A stretch of 64,000 nucleotides of DNA from Combretum micranthum (taxonomy: Eukaryota > Streptophyta > Magnoliopsida > Myrtales > Combretaceae), in assembly GCA_024138025.1 (NCBI GenBank), contig JAMXBD010000426.1, positions 124,001-188,000 of the forward strand. The letters are read 5' to 3'. This document shows, in pieces, positions 28,194 to 40,200 of this stretch. How positions within the stretch are numbered: position 1 is the first letter of the stretch; the number at the start of each line of letters is the position of its first letter. The notes under the pieces are model-generated. The model saw only the letters and a program-made list of their open reading frames with translations. It had not been told where the DNA came from and made no database searches. A program made the translations under genes and the position numbers.

Positions 28194-28234
<41 letters not shown>

Positions 28235-31200
28235 GTGGAGGAGACTTTGTTTGAGAGATTGAAGATGGCACCGCAATTTCACTTTGGACCAATTCTTGTC
28301 ACCCAGATGGCCCTCCTGTTGAGAGGTACACTGTCAAGAAGATTTGTGACTCCAGCATTCCTCTTAATGCCAAAGTTGCTCTATTTTAAGCCCTCTTAGT
28401 TGGGATTGACCTCTGGGAAGATTATTGGAGGAAATTAGTTATTCCACACCACCTTTACTAGCCATGGATTCATGATTTTAAAATAAACTGATTTGGAAGC
28501 CTAAACGTAGTGCAAGTTTTCTATGAAGCTGGTTCATGACTCCTTTTGAAGTTAAAAACGCTCCTGAGATTGGTTACTTTGTGTTTGGTTTTGAAGACAT
28601 GTTCTAGGACATGTATTCAACTAGCCATCTTATGGATAGCTTTACAAAGAATGTTGAACATCATAGCTAGACTGTTGCAATAGGGAGTTTTAGGGTCATG
28701 CCTGTTCCTCTGACAAATGGAGTAGGTAAGCCACAACCACCTATTTTTTTTATGCTCTTACTCATTGAAGATCTGGAGAGTTTTGCTGGAAGTTTCTCTT
28801 GCCCAGCAAGTTTTTCTGGTCTTCAATATTGCTATTGTAAATTTGAAAGTCCCAAAAAAAAAAAACCTAAGTTCTTGCAAGAAAATTGCTTTTGCTGCCA
28901 CTATTTACTGTGTTTGGAAGGACTGGATCAATAGGCACATCAATGGGGGATCCACTATGCAGAGTTGTCTAGCTAGGACACTTTCCCTGTGCTAGCTGTC
29001 AAGCAAGATTGGTTTGCATTTTAAGAGTCCTTTTAAATGCATGGAATTGTTCTATGCAACATTTTGGTTCAGTTGCATGTAGCAATTCATGTTTTTCCTC
29101 TGTATGTATGTCACATCAATACATTGATGCCCAAAATATGTTGTTATATATATGTTTGTATGTGTGTGTGTGTTTGGGGTGGGGGGGGTTGTCACAAACC
29201 ACCAGTGGGTGAGTTCCATTTTGTGGATGAGAGCCGCATACCAAGTCTGTACCCCCTGGCTCATATGTAGGCATCTTTTTTCAAGAAAGAACTTGGGCCA
29301 AAGCTTTAACACCATAGGGAAATGTAGTCGATAACTTATTTCCTCTCATTGTGAAGAATAATTTGGGGAAAACAACACAAGAAAGGAAAGAAGACTAGCA
29401 TTTATTCTAACTGAAACTAACAACTCATATCTTCTAATGCAGCATAAAGGGAAGGAATATTAAACCCCCCTCTCCCTTCCCCTTCTTCTCTCTCTCTTCT
29501 TTTTTCTAACCACCTTTTTCCCTCTCTTTCTTTTGAAAAACCTTTAGTTTCTCTTCTTCCCCCCCTGCACTGTCCTCTCCTAGACAGACGTCTCCCTAGT
29601 GAATGTCTCTTCTAAACATTATTTTGTTACTGAGGTTGACTGCTTCCCTTTTTCTTTCACCCTCCCAATGTGGATGGTGATGATTTGGTAGTGGCCCCAT
29701 GACCAGAGATGGCCAAGCATGATGCTAGCTTATAGAAAAATAGTTCAGTAGGTTGTTTTCTTGGTAGGAACATTCCAATTGCTATTGTAGCTTATGCTCA
29801 TTCCTTTCAAATTGGACATGACAATCAAATTAGGGTAAATTGTATTGAAAGGTATTAATATTTCAAGAGGCTCGAAAAAGGAATTAACTTTTGTGGATAA
29901 TTTCGTCTAAGGTACAACTTTTCAAGTGGTTAAAAAAAGGTATCAACGTTTTGTAAAGTGTGTCAAATAAGATATTAATAATTGACCATTAATGTAAATT
30001 TTAGAAAGTTAATTGAAAATTAAAACGTTGATCTTAAATGAAGTTTGCAAAATGTTGATATTTGATTCACTTTGTGAAACGTTGGTACCTTTTTTTGGCT
30101 ACTTGAACATTGATACCTTTTGATGTATTTTGTTGATCATTTTCCTACTCTTCAACTATGGGGATGGGATATCATTACCTAGCAGTGAGTTTCATTCTCT
30201 ACCTATTTGAGTTAAGTTTCAAAATGTACCTATAGAGTTTTTCTATAAGCAACGCATTAGTTATATTGCTAGACATCTTTGAGAACTTTTACTTGCTGAG
30301 TCCTTTATAGGTCAATGAGGTAGAGTAAACTTTCTCATGGTTGTGCTGAAATGAGTGCTAATAGTGATTTTATAAACACAATTTGGGTCAAATGTGTTGA
30401 TCGAATAAAGATTCTTGTGGAGGTTGAATACTAGTGGAAGCCTCCTTGTTGTTGTGGTGTGGGGTTTTTATTAAGGCCTTTGCATGATTCTGTTGATGTG
30501 CATATGACTTCCTATTTTGAGATGGCCACAAAAACTTTGGGTAAAGAGGTTATGGAGCTCCACCATCCAGGATCTCTCCTTCTGATATGACACTAGTAGA
30601 TTTCCTTGGTGGCATCAAGTTCCCCAGCCATAGGTCTCAAAAGCTCAAATCTAATATCTCACATGCCAAGAAAAAAAAGTAGACACTGGTCTAGGGCCTA
30701 GTATATAGGCTAGTTGTATGCTCTTTTGTCGCATGGGTTGTGCTTAGGAGTCTTTTCCTTTTGCTAATTTCCTTATAATTGTCACTCTGGTAAGTTAACT
30801 TTTGTTGTTCTTTATTTTTGTATCTTGTTTGTAAATTTTCCATTGTTTAATAATGAAAGCGGGGTAAAAAAAAAAGCCTGAACTTACCCCAAAAAACAGT
30901 AACAGAAAACTTATGTATAAAATTTGATTATGTTTTCAGCAAATCTCAATGCACTGAATCATCTACTTGCCTGCTATCGTGTTCACACCTGTGCAGGTTC
31001 TTGATGATGATGGAATTGCTGCTCCTGGGGAAATCATTAGAAATAAAGATGTTTTAGTCAACAAGGAGACCCCTAGACAGATAAGTCAATATGTGACTAC
31101 CGGCACATTGAAAGATAGGTCAGTTATGGCCTTTTGCAGTCTATATTGGGTTGATCATGTTAATTTGTTTGTTGCTAACATCTCCTGTCATATCCAGCGA

Positions 31201-34200
31201 CTATAAGCCAAGTTTGGTAACACACAAAGGCACCGAGGGAGAATCTTCTGTGATTGACCGTGTGGCTCTTTGTACTGATATGAAGAGCAACTTAAGTATC
31301 AAATTCATTATTCGCCATACCCGGCGACCTGAGGTGAGATTGATTTTATTTTACTTTGGTCTATTTTTTGGTTGCATATCATTAAATGGCATACTTCCTA
31401 CTTATTCTGGATTGATCCTGTATATGTTCAGCTTGGAGACAAATTCAGTAGCAGGCATGGGCAAAAAGGTGTTTGTGGCACCATCATTCAACAAGAAGAC
31501 TTCCCATTCTCTGAACGTGGAATATGTCCTGATCTAATTATGAATCCTCATGGTTTTCCTAGGTGATATTGCATACTCTTTTAGTTTCTATGATAACTGA
31601 ACTTATGTATTTTTTTACTTTGATTTAATTAACTGTGATCAGGCATGGCCATCCTCGTTAGTGTAATTTTACTTAAATTAGAAATGATATGTCACCTGAA
31701 AGTAGATTTTTTAATTCTCTTAAATGAATGATTTGTCAATCATAGTATCACATTTACCTTAGTTTGATATGTGTTTGACACTTTACTGTGATGAGTATGA
31801 GGTAGTGATGAAATTAGAAAGTATTTGAGAAGTATTTTCATATATAATTTGTACAAGAATACATCTATTTATACAAAAAATTTGTGACTACTGATCTACC
31901 TTGCCTACCATACTATTAATTGTGACTATTGGTTTTCCTTACCTACCATACTATTAATTGTGACTATTGGTCTACCTTACCTACCATACTATTAATTACA
32001 TTGTTAATATAATACTAATAATATTACACGTATATCAACACTCCCCCTCAAGTTGGAGCATAGATATCACACATGCCCAACTTGCAAACTAAAGTATGAT
32101 AGGTCCTGTGACACAACCCTTTAGTAAATACATCAGCCAGTTGCTTATCAGATGTCACATGATGTAAATTCAAGGCACCATTATTCAATTTTTCTTTGAT
32201 GAAGTGTCGATCAATCTCTATGTGCTTGGTTCTATCATGTTGAACTGGATTTTGTGCTATATTAATAGCAGCTTTATTGTCACAATACAAGGACAGTGTA
32301 TCTTTGCTTGATAGACTTAATTCTTCTAATATCTTCTGTACCCACAGAAGCTCACAAACCCCTTGAGCCATAGCTCTGTATTCTGCTTCAGCACTTGATC
32401 GAGCAACTACATTTTGTTTCTTGCTCCTCCATGTTACTAGATTTCCTCCTACAAAAGTACAGTAGCCAGTGGTGGATCTTCTATCACTTGGAGATCCAGC
32501 CCAATCTGCATCTGTAAAGCATTCTATCTGAAGGTGACCATGTTTGGCAAATAGTAGTCCTTTTCCGGGAGCAGACTTCAGATATCTCAAGATGCGAAAT
32601 ACTGCTTGCATGTGTGATTCTCGTGGATCATGCATAAATTGACTCACTAGACTGACTGCATATGCAATGTCGGGTCTAGTATGAGAGAGATATATCAGTC
32701 TTCCTACCAATCTCTGATATCTCCCTAAATCAACTGCATCACCAATTCCAACTTGTAGCTTATGGTTGTTTTCAATAGGAGATTCAGCTGGCTTACAACC
32801 TAACATGCCAGTTTCTTCCAGGAGATCCAGAATATATTTTCTCTGAGAAATGAAGATACCTTTCTTTGATCTGGCAACTTCAATTCCTAAGAAATATTGC
32901 AGTTTTCCCAGATCCTTGATTTCAAATTCCTGGGCCAAAAGTTTCTTCAATCGAGCTATCTCCTTTTCATCATCTCCTGTCATTACTATATCATCAACAT
33001 AAACTATGAGAATAGTAATTTTACCCTTGTTATGTTTAATAAATAGAGTATGATCTGCATTGCTCTGTTGATAGCCGAAAGAAGTCATAGCTTTGCTGAA
33101 TCTGTCGAACCATGCTCTAGGAGATTGCTTTAATCCATATAATGCCTTTTTCAGTCTGCATACTTTCCCATGTGTTGTTTCAGTATCAAATCCAGGAGGG
33201 ATCTCCATATACACTTCTTCTTCTAAATCTCCATGTAAGGCATTTTTCACATCAAACTGCTGTAAATCCCAATCAAGATTGGCTGCACATGATAACAAGA
33301 TTCTGATTGTGTTCATTTTTGCTACTGGAGCAAAAGTTTCCTGGTAGTCTACCCCATAGGTTTGAGTGAATCCTTTAGCCACCAATCTAGCTTTGAACCT
33401 ATCAATTGATCCATCAGCTTTGTGTTTTACAGTAAACACCCATTTGCAGCCTACCAGTTTCTTTCCAGGTGGAGAGGTAACAAGCTCCCAAGTCTCATTC
33501 TTAGTCAAGGCTTTCATTTCTTCAATCATTGCTCCCTTCCATTTTGGATCATTGAGTGCTTCCTTCCAATCCTGTGGAATAGACACAGACGAAATGGACA
33601 AGGCAAAACCTCTATAGGTAGGAGATAAAGAATCATAGGAAACAAAATTAGAAATGGGATGTTTAGTACAGGCTCTAACACCTTTTCTTTGAGAAATAGG
33701 TTTATCTAAATCATCAAAAAATAACTCACCAGAAGAGGATGATTCTTGGCAGCAGAGAGTAGGTTGCACGATGACTTCTTCTGTTGTGTCTTTGTTTCTC
33801 CTTGAGTACCTCTTCAAATCAGGTTTATCCAAACGTCCAATTTTCTCCCCTGGATTATAGTCTCCTTCTGATCATCACTTGTTCTTGGGGTAAGATCAAT
33901 GAGGGTCACAGTACTAGGTATCATCTCTTCCTTTGCATTATTCTCCCCTGAAGAGATGATGGAGTTGGATTGTAGTAAGGTTCAGTTTCTCTGAAAGTAA
34001 CATCCATACTCACAAAATACTTCCTAGATGGAGGGTGGTAGCATCTGTAACCTTTTTGTGTCGGTGAGTACCCAATAAACACACACTTAAGGGCTCTTGG
34101 ATCTAGTTTCCCAGCATCCTTAGTATGAACAAAACAAACACATCCAAAAACCTTTGGAGGGACAGTGTATGTGTTATGTCCTGTTAAGATTTCTAAAGGA

Positions 34201-37200
34201 CTCTTGTAGTTAAGGACTCTAAGAGGCATTCGGTTGATCAGATATGCAGCAACTAGAATTGCATTTCCCCAGTAAGGCTTAGGAAGATTCATGGTAAACA
34301 TAAGAGATCTAGCAACTTCCAAAAGATGCCGATTCTTCCTCTCAGCTACCCCATTCTGTGCACTTGTATAGGGACAACTAGTTTGATGAATTATCCCATG
34401 TGACCTTAAATAAGAATCAAATCTTTCATTCATGTATTCAGTGCCATTATCAGTCCTAAGAATTTTTATTTTAGCATCAAATTGGGTGCAAACCATCTTA
34501 TGAAAAGACTGAAAGCAAGAAAACACATCACTCTTAGCCTTAAGTAAATAGACCCAAGTCATCCTGGTGCAACAATCAATAAAAGTGACAAACCATCGAT
34601 TACCAGACAAGGAAGTAGTCTGAGTAGGACCCCAAACATCAGAATGAATAGTCATGAAAGGAAACTGGCTTTTATTATTAATCAAAGGATAAGAGTTTCG
34701 AGAATGTTTTGCATATTCGCAAGGATCACAAACTAATGAATCAAACTGAGTCTTTGAAAACAAACTAGGAAATAATTTACTTAACACAAAAAAGGAGGGA
34801 TGTCCCAAACGCCTATGCCATTGCAAGATTTCTTGATTAACATCTTTATTTTCCCCATAAAAAACCTGTTGGAGACTAGATCCTTGACTTTCATCCAACA
34901 TATATAAGCCATCGTGCAATCTACCACTGCCAATCCTCTTCCCTGTTTGAAGATCCTGAAAGACACAATGATCAGGAAAAAACTCAATTTTACAGTTGAG
35001 ATTTTTTGTAAGTGTACTGACAGATAACAGATTGACAGGAAATTGAGGGACATGAAGCACAGAGGATAGTTTGATAGGAGTACAGAAAACAGAACCTGTT
35101 CCAGAAACTGGGTAAAAGAGCCATGGCTATTCGGACATTGTCCTTAGTTAAACATGGTGAGTATTCAAGAAGATTTTTTGAGGAGCCCGTCATGTGTCTA
35201 TTCGCACCAGAATCAATAATCCAATGATTAGTATCAAGGGTAGCAGAAAAAGCATTACCTGACTGCACAAAGTTGGATTTGGCACCGGAGGAAGATTCTT
35301 TATGAGACATCATACGCTTGAGATACTGAATCTCATCAGGAGAAAAAAGTCAGAGGGAGTCATCTCAGGAGTTGTTATAGTTTCAGACAAATTTGCCCGA
35401 GTAGAATTAACTCGTTTGCCTCCACGACCTCTCATTGGGCGTCCATGTAACTTCCAGCAAGTCTCTTTAGTATGACGTGGTTTCCACAATAATCACATCG
35501 TACATGATCCTTATTAGAACTTTGGGTTTTCAGCTGCTCAGATGAATCACTAGCTGCTACCAAACCAGATTTTTCAACTGTGGATATAGAGCATGGTATT
35601 GCGTCTGCTCTCTTCCTGCTGAACATAGGATATGCTTCCTCAAGAGAAGGAAAGGGGTCTTACCCATGAACTCTAATCTGATCAAATTCATTGTTCAATC
35701 CGGCCAAGAAATCATAGACCCTTTCTTTTGCAAGCAGTTTCTGAAATTTGACTGCATCTCCAGTGCAATCAGCCTGAAAATCTTGATAATAGTCAAGCTC
35801 TTGCCAAGCCATTCAACTCAGAAAAATACTGCGAGATTGTCATCTCTCCTTGCTTCAAACCATGAACTTTGTTTCGAATCTCATAAATCTGGGCATCATT
35901 TCCCACTTGTGAATAGGTGAGAGTAACAGCATTCCATATTTTTGCTGCTGTGTCAAGCAATAAGTATGTCCTTGAAATTTGGGGCTGCATGGAATTGATA
36001 AGCCATGACATTACCAGCGAATTTTCAGAATCCCACTGGTTGAATGTTGGATCAGTTGTTGCTGGTTTGACTTTAGTACCGGTAATATAATCCTGCATTC
36101 CTCTAGCTTTGATAAACAATAAACAAGACCGTGACCAGGCAAGATAATTATTTCCATCAAGCTTGATAGGACTAATTTGCAGTGAAGGATTATCAGTACT
36201 AATAGCTACAATTTTCTTATCACTTTCCATATTGAAAGAAAAGGAGATACCAGAACAATCCAAAAATAGATCGCGTTGGAATAGTGCACGTCGGAATAGT
36301 GCTCGTCGGAACAGTAGTGTCGGAACAGTCAGTCAGTCTGTCGGCGAAAAACGGCGGGAAAAGGCCGGATTTGGGCTGTCGAGCCGAACGCCACTCGTCG
36401 GAGGTGGCTCGGACCTCCCACGCGCCCTCACGCGGCGCGTGAGGAATTCCCGGAAGAACAATCGGCGCGTGGCCACGCGCGGTCCAATGGCGGTCGGACT
36501 TCTGGGATGGCCGATCGGGGATGCTCCTCGTTGTAGCGGCGGTGACAAAAAATTAGAGGGAGGAAACTCGACCTTTTGAAAAAGTGAACGAACAAAAAAG
36601 AAAAAGAAAAAAAAACTAAAACCTAATGCTGCGGAGGGAGGAAAACTCCTCAAATGGCAGCGAGGCTCTGATACCATGATGAAATTGAAAGTATTTGAGA
36701 AGTATTTTTCATATATAATTTGTACAAGAATACATCTATTTATACAAAAAATTTGTGACTACTGATCTACCTTGCCTACCATACTATTAATTGTGACTAT
36801 TGGTTTTCCTTACCTACCATACTATTAATTGTGACTATTGGTCTACCTTACCTACCCTACTATTAATTACATTGTTAATATAATACTAATAATATTACAC
36901 GTATATCAACAGGTAGTATGAATGACAAAGACAGTGGGTTCTTTCTTATTATCTTTTAGGCAATTTCTCAACTAAATAGGAGTATTATTGTGGAAAATCT
37001 ATGTTTATCTTCTTGTTGTGTATTTTAATGTCTTCTATTATGTATTCGCACGTATCTGACTGCTTATGCTTGTTCATCTTGATATAAATAGAGGCTTGTA
37101 TTTTCTTGCAATTATTATTAAGTCTTTTATTGTATGTTCATTTTTGACAGTCGAATGACAGTGGGAAAGATGATAGAACTGCTTGGGGGTAAAGCTGGAG

Positions 37201-40200
37201 TTTCGTGCGGTAGATTTCATTATGGGAGTGCCTTTGGTGAACCAAGTGGCCATGCTGACACAGTTGAAGCTATAAGGTGTCAAATTTACAACTCATAGTT
37301 TCCTATTAATCCATTTGGTATATAAATGTCACCTTTATTTTTATTATGATGACAGTGAAACTCTAGTGAAGCATGGATTCAGCTACAATGGCAAGGATTT
37401 TCTGTATTCAGGTTGTTCTCATATGATAATTTGCTGAGCTTTTTTCCCAGTTCATACAAAATTATTGATCTGCCTGATGTTTTGGGAATCACCATTTCAA
37501 AGTCAAGATAGATTAGGAAATTTGGCTTTCCAATAAAAAAGACGGACCTACTTGGTCTGGTTTTAGGTAGCTAATAGGGTGTGGTGAACTCCGGACATTA
37601 GTGGTTTGATGAAGCTTTTTGATAATTATGCTAAGGAACACAAAATGGACAACCCCCACTGCAGTTGATAAAATTTAGATGTGGGCTTTAAGTAAGCAGG
37701 AACAACCATTGCCATGGTTACTCTCTTTCCCTTGATTTTTGGCTTTCTTGTGTGCTATGCTTTTCTTTAACATTTTCCACTCTTAAGGGAAAGCAAGGCC
37801 AGAATTGTTCCACAGTCAGATGTTTGTCTGGAAGAAAAATGATTAGCTTCTTTGGGCGGTGTTCCCTGCACCTGTTTCTACCACTGCCCACAGGAGCATG
37901 ATGGCAGAAGCTGGAAGTGAGGGTTAATAGCATGAAACAACATTAGAGTATCTTGTTTCTTATCTTAGATCCAGATTGCTTAGAAGTTAAGTGAATTATA
38001 CTTGCCAATGGGTGCATTGCTGGATTATGTTGGAAGGAGTGTGCTTTATTGCTCAAGTTTTTCTTCAACTGAGGCTAGGCTTTGCTTGATCATTTTTCTG
38101 CTGAGAATGGGATTTTCTGAAGTGAACTATGAGGGGAAAAAATTATAAATAAAATACACACAGGTATGAAGCCAAATTCTATGAATGCTGATACATTTAT
38201 ATCTTCCCCTTTGTATTATGTCTAATCAACCTGGAATAACCTTCATTAAAGAACACCTTAGGTTTCAAGTCGACATGGTATGGTTCTTTAAGGTTATTGC
38301 GCATGTTATGGATTGCTACTTTAGAAGATTACACACATTGGAAAAAACTAGTGAGATGGGATATTTATGGTCATGCTACATGTTTCTTATGTGATGCTAT
38401 GCTTAAAGACTTCCATCATCAAGTGCCCTTTTCCTAAAGAAATTTGGAACTTGGTTTCAAGAAAGATGGGATACCCAGATGTGGACTTTGGATGCCATTG
38501 GGATGTTGGGATATATATTGGTGTTGAGTGCCATAATCTATAAGCCAATATGTGGATGGCTTAATCTTATCTGGCTTGGCAAGTGAAAAATAGATAATGT
38601 ATGCTTTTGTGTATGGGAAGGGTACCTAAATTACAAAGTTGCTGAACATTTCTTGTTGCAAGTTTATTTATAAGTGCATATTCAAATTTTTAGCACATAG
38701 GTTGCAATATCCCTTATAAGTGTAACGAAACTTCAATCATTGTGTTGCCTTTTGGTTAGTGGTTTGGAGATCATTAAGCATATACAGTGGGAAGCATTCC
38801 CAAGATGGTAGCTTTTTGGAAAGAAGCTGACACAACAATAAACCTGTAAGGCATACTGCACTGAAAATACCTTATTGTTTAGAGTTCCTGTTGTTATAAA
38901 TGAAGTGTAACAAAACTAAGTTTGAGTTTGTTCAATGAGGAGTACTTCCAAAATTGTGACCTCCTAGAAGCAGTTGGTATCGAAGAAGTGCACAAGATGC
39001 ATCGTGCCAAAGCAGATAGTACTTTGTACGTGGAGTTTCAGTCCTTACAAATGGTATTTAGAGCACTTCACTAGTTAGAAATGGAGGGCTTAGTGCTGCG
39101 TAGGGCAAAGTGTCCTGGTACAGGGACACCTCTTAAATCTATAAGGGAGCACTTCTAATATTCTTCCTATTTGGTTTGGACCTATACATAGGTAATAAAG
39201 CTAACAAAAATGTCAATATATAAGCAGGTAAGGTTGTGATATTTATTAAATGGAGTGTGATGGAACTCTAATGTAAAGCTGTCTTCTAATGCGATGATCC
39301 GAAGTTAATTGAAACTCTGAAATTAAGTGTTAGGTGTAGAGTAATCCCAAAATGAGTGACCTCATCGGAAGCACTTGACACAAGGAATAAAACCATGAGG
39401 TGTATTATGTCAAAGTGGACAATACATAGATAAGAGAGTTTTTCCTTCCTCATTATGGAAGGAACAAGTAACCATTGTGTATGATAAAGAATTGTATATG
39501 TTATACTACTTACGAGAGCTGATGAGAAATTATCATAGAAAATGATAGATCTATGAGAGTAAACATTCACGAAGCTTAGCATGTTAGGTTTATATTTTCT
39601 TAAGAATACTTTCATTGCTATGAATGTTCCTTAGCGATTTGTTAGCCAAATATCTCAATGTTTGCCCACTGCCAAGTTCTCTTTATACTTTAATTTCATG
39701 ATTGTTGGTACCTTTGATAATTTTAGAGGAACTGATAAGGTGACCCTATCTCTCCTTTCCTCTTTGTGTTAGCGGCCGAAGTGTTTTCCTTAATTATGAA
39801 AGGAAAAGCATCACATAGAGATTTCAAATTCCATTAGGGATGTGAGGAAAGGATCCTCCATTTATGCTATGCTGATGACTTAATGGGTTTACTGAGTTGC
39901 TACTGTTGATTGCTTGCAATTGGTGAAGGATGAACTTGAAGAGTTCAATTCATATTTGGTTAGCTCAAAAACCCTCACAGAAGTATAGTTTTCTTTTTTC
40001 TTTTTCATTTTTTCCACTCAAGTGCGAATTCTTAGGTGAGGAAGGGGTATATCAAACTTTTTGGGCTTCGTTCATTCCATCTATCAATGGCTGTATACTG
40101 TTCCTCTTCTTGATGAATCCCCACCTCTCCCCCAAAAAATATAAAAAAAAAAAAAAAAGAAAAGAAAGAAACGTATTGGATTTGTCCATCAAGTTACCAT

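Larger units (their letters stand above)
25696..30996 (+). other. NRPC2 intron 25 (5.3 kb)
   Basis: Contains an antisense copia relic (25850-27830), a T16-G30 tract, a possible LINE remnant (28250-29000), a TG/G-rich patch (29156-29190) and a MITE (29833-30145). 29200-29830 and 30150-30996 show nothing recognisable. Confidence 0.8.
31806..36911 (-). mobile_element. Ty1/copia retrotransposon, complete with young LTRs
   Basis: A 5106-bp element flanked by the 5-bp target duplication GGTAG (31801-31805 and 36912-36916), antisense to NRPC2. LTRs are 235 bp each and differ by one substitution and two single-base indels. It has the PBS TGGTATCAGAGC, a G-rich polypurine tract and a copia order of gag, protease, integrase, RT and RNase H. 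RT-RNase H is one intact 594-codon frame, while gag, protease and the joins on either side of integrase are broken by frameshifts or stops. Confidence 0.97.
31563..37150 (+). other. NRPC2 intron 28 (5.6 kb)
   Basis: About 5.1 kb of this intron is the copia element at 31806-36911. Without it the intron would be about 480 bp. Confidence 0.95.

Noticed and set aside
28036..28399. Glycine-run open frames
   Set aside because: Created by the G30 tract; no start or domain support.
33093..33628. Plus-strand open frames opposite the copia RT
   Set aside because: Shadows of the intact minus-strand RT-RNase H frame.
36163..36677. Long overlapping open frames on both strands (138 and 114 codons)
   Set aside because: GC-rich copia leader with few stop codons; no homology recognised.
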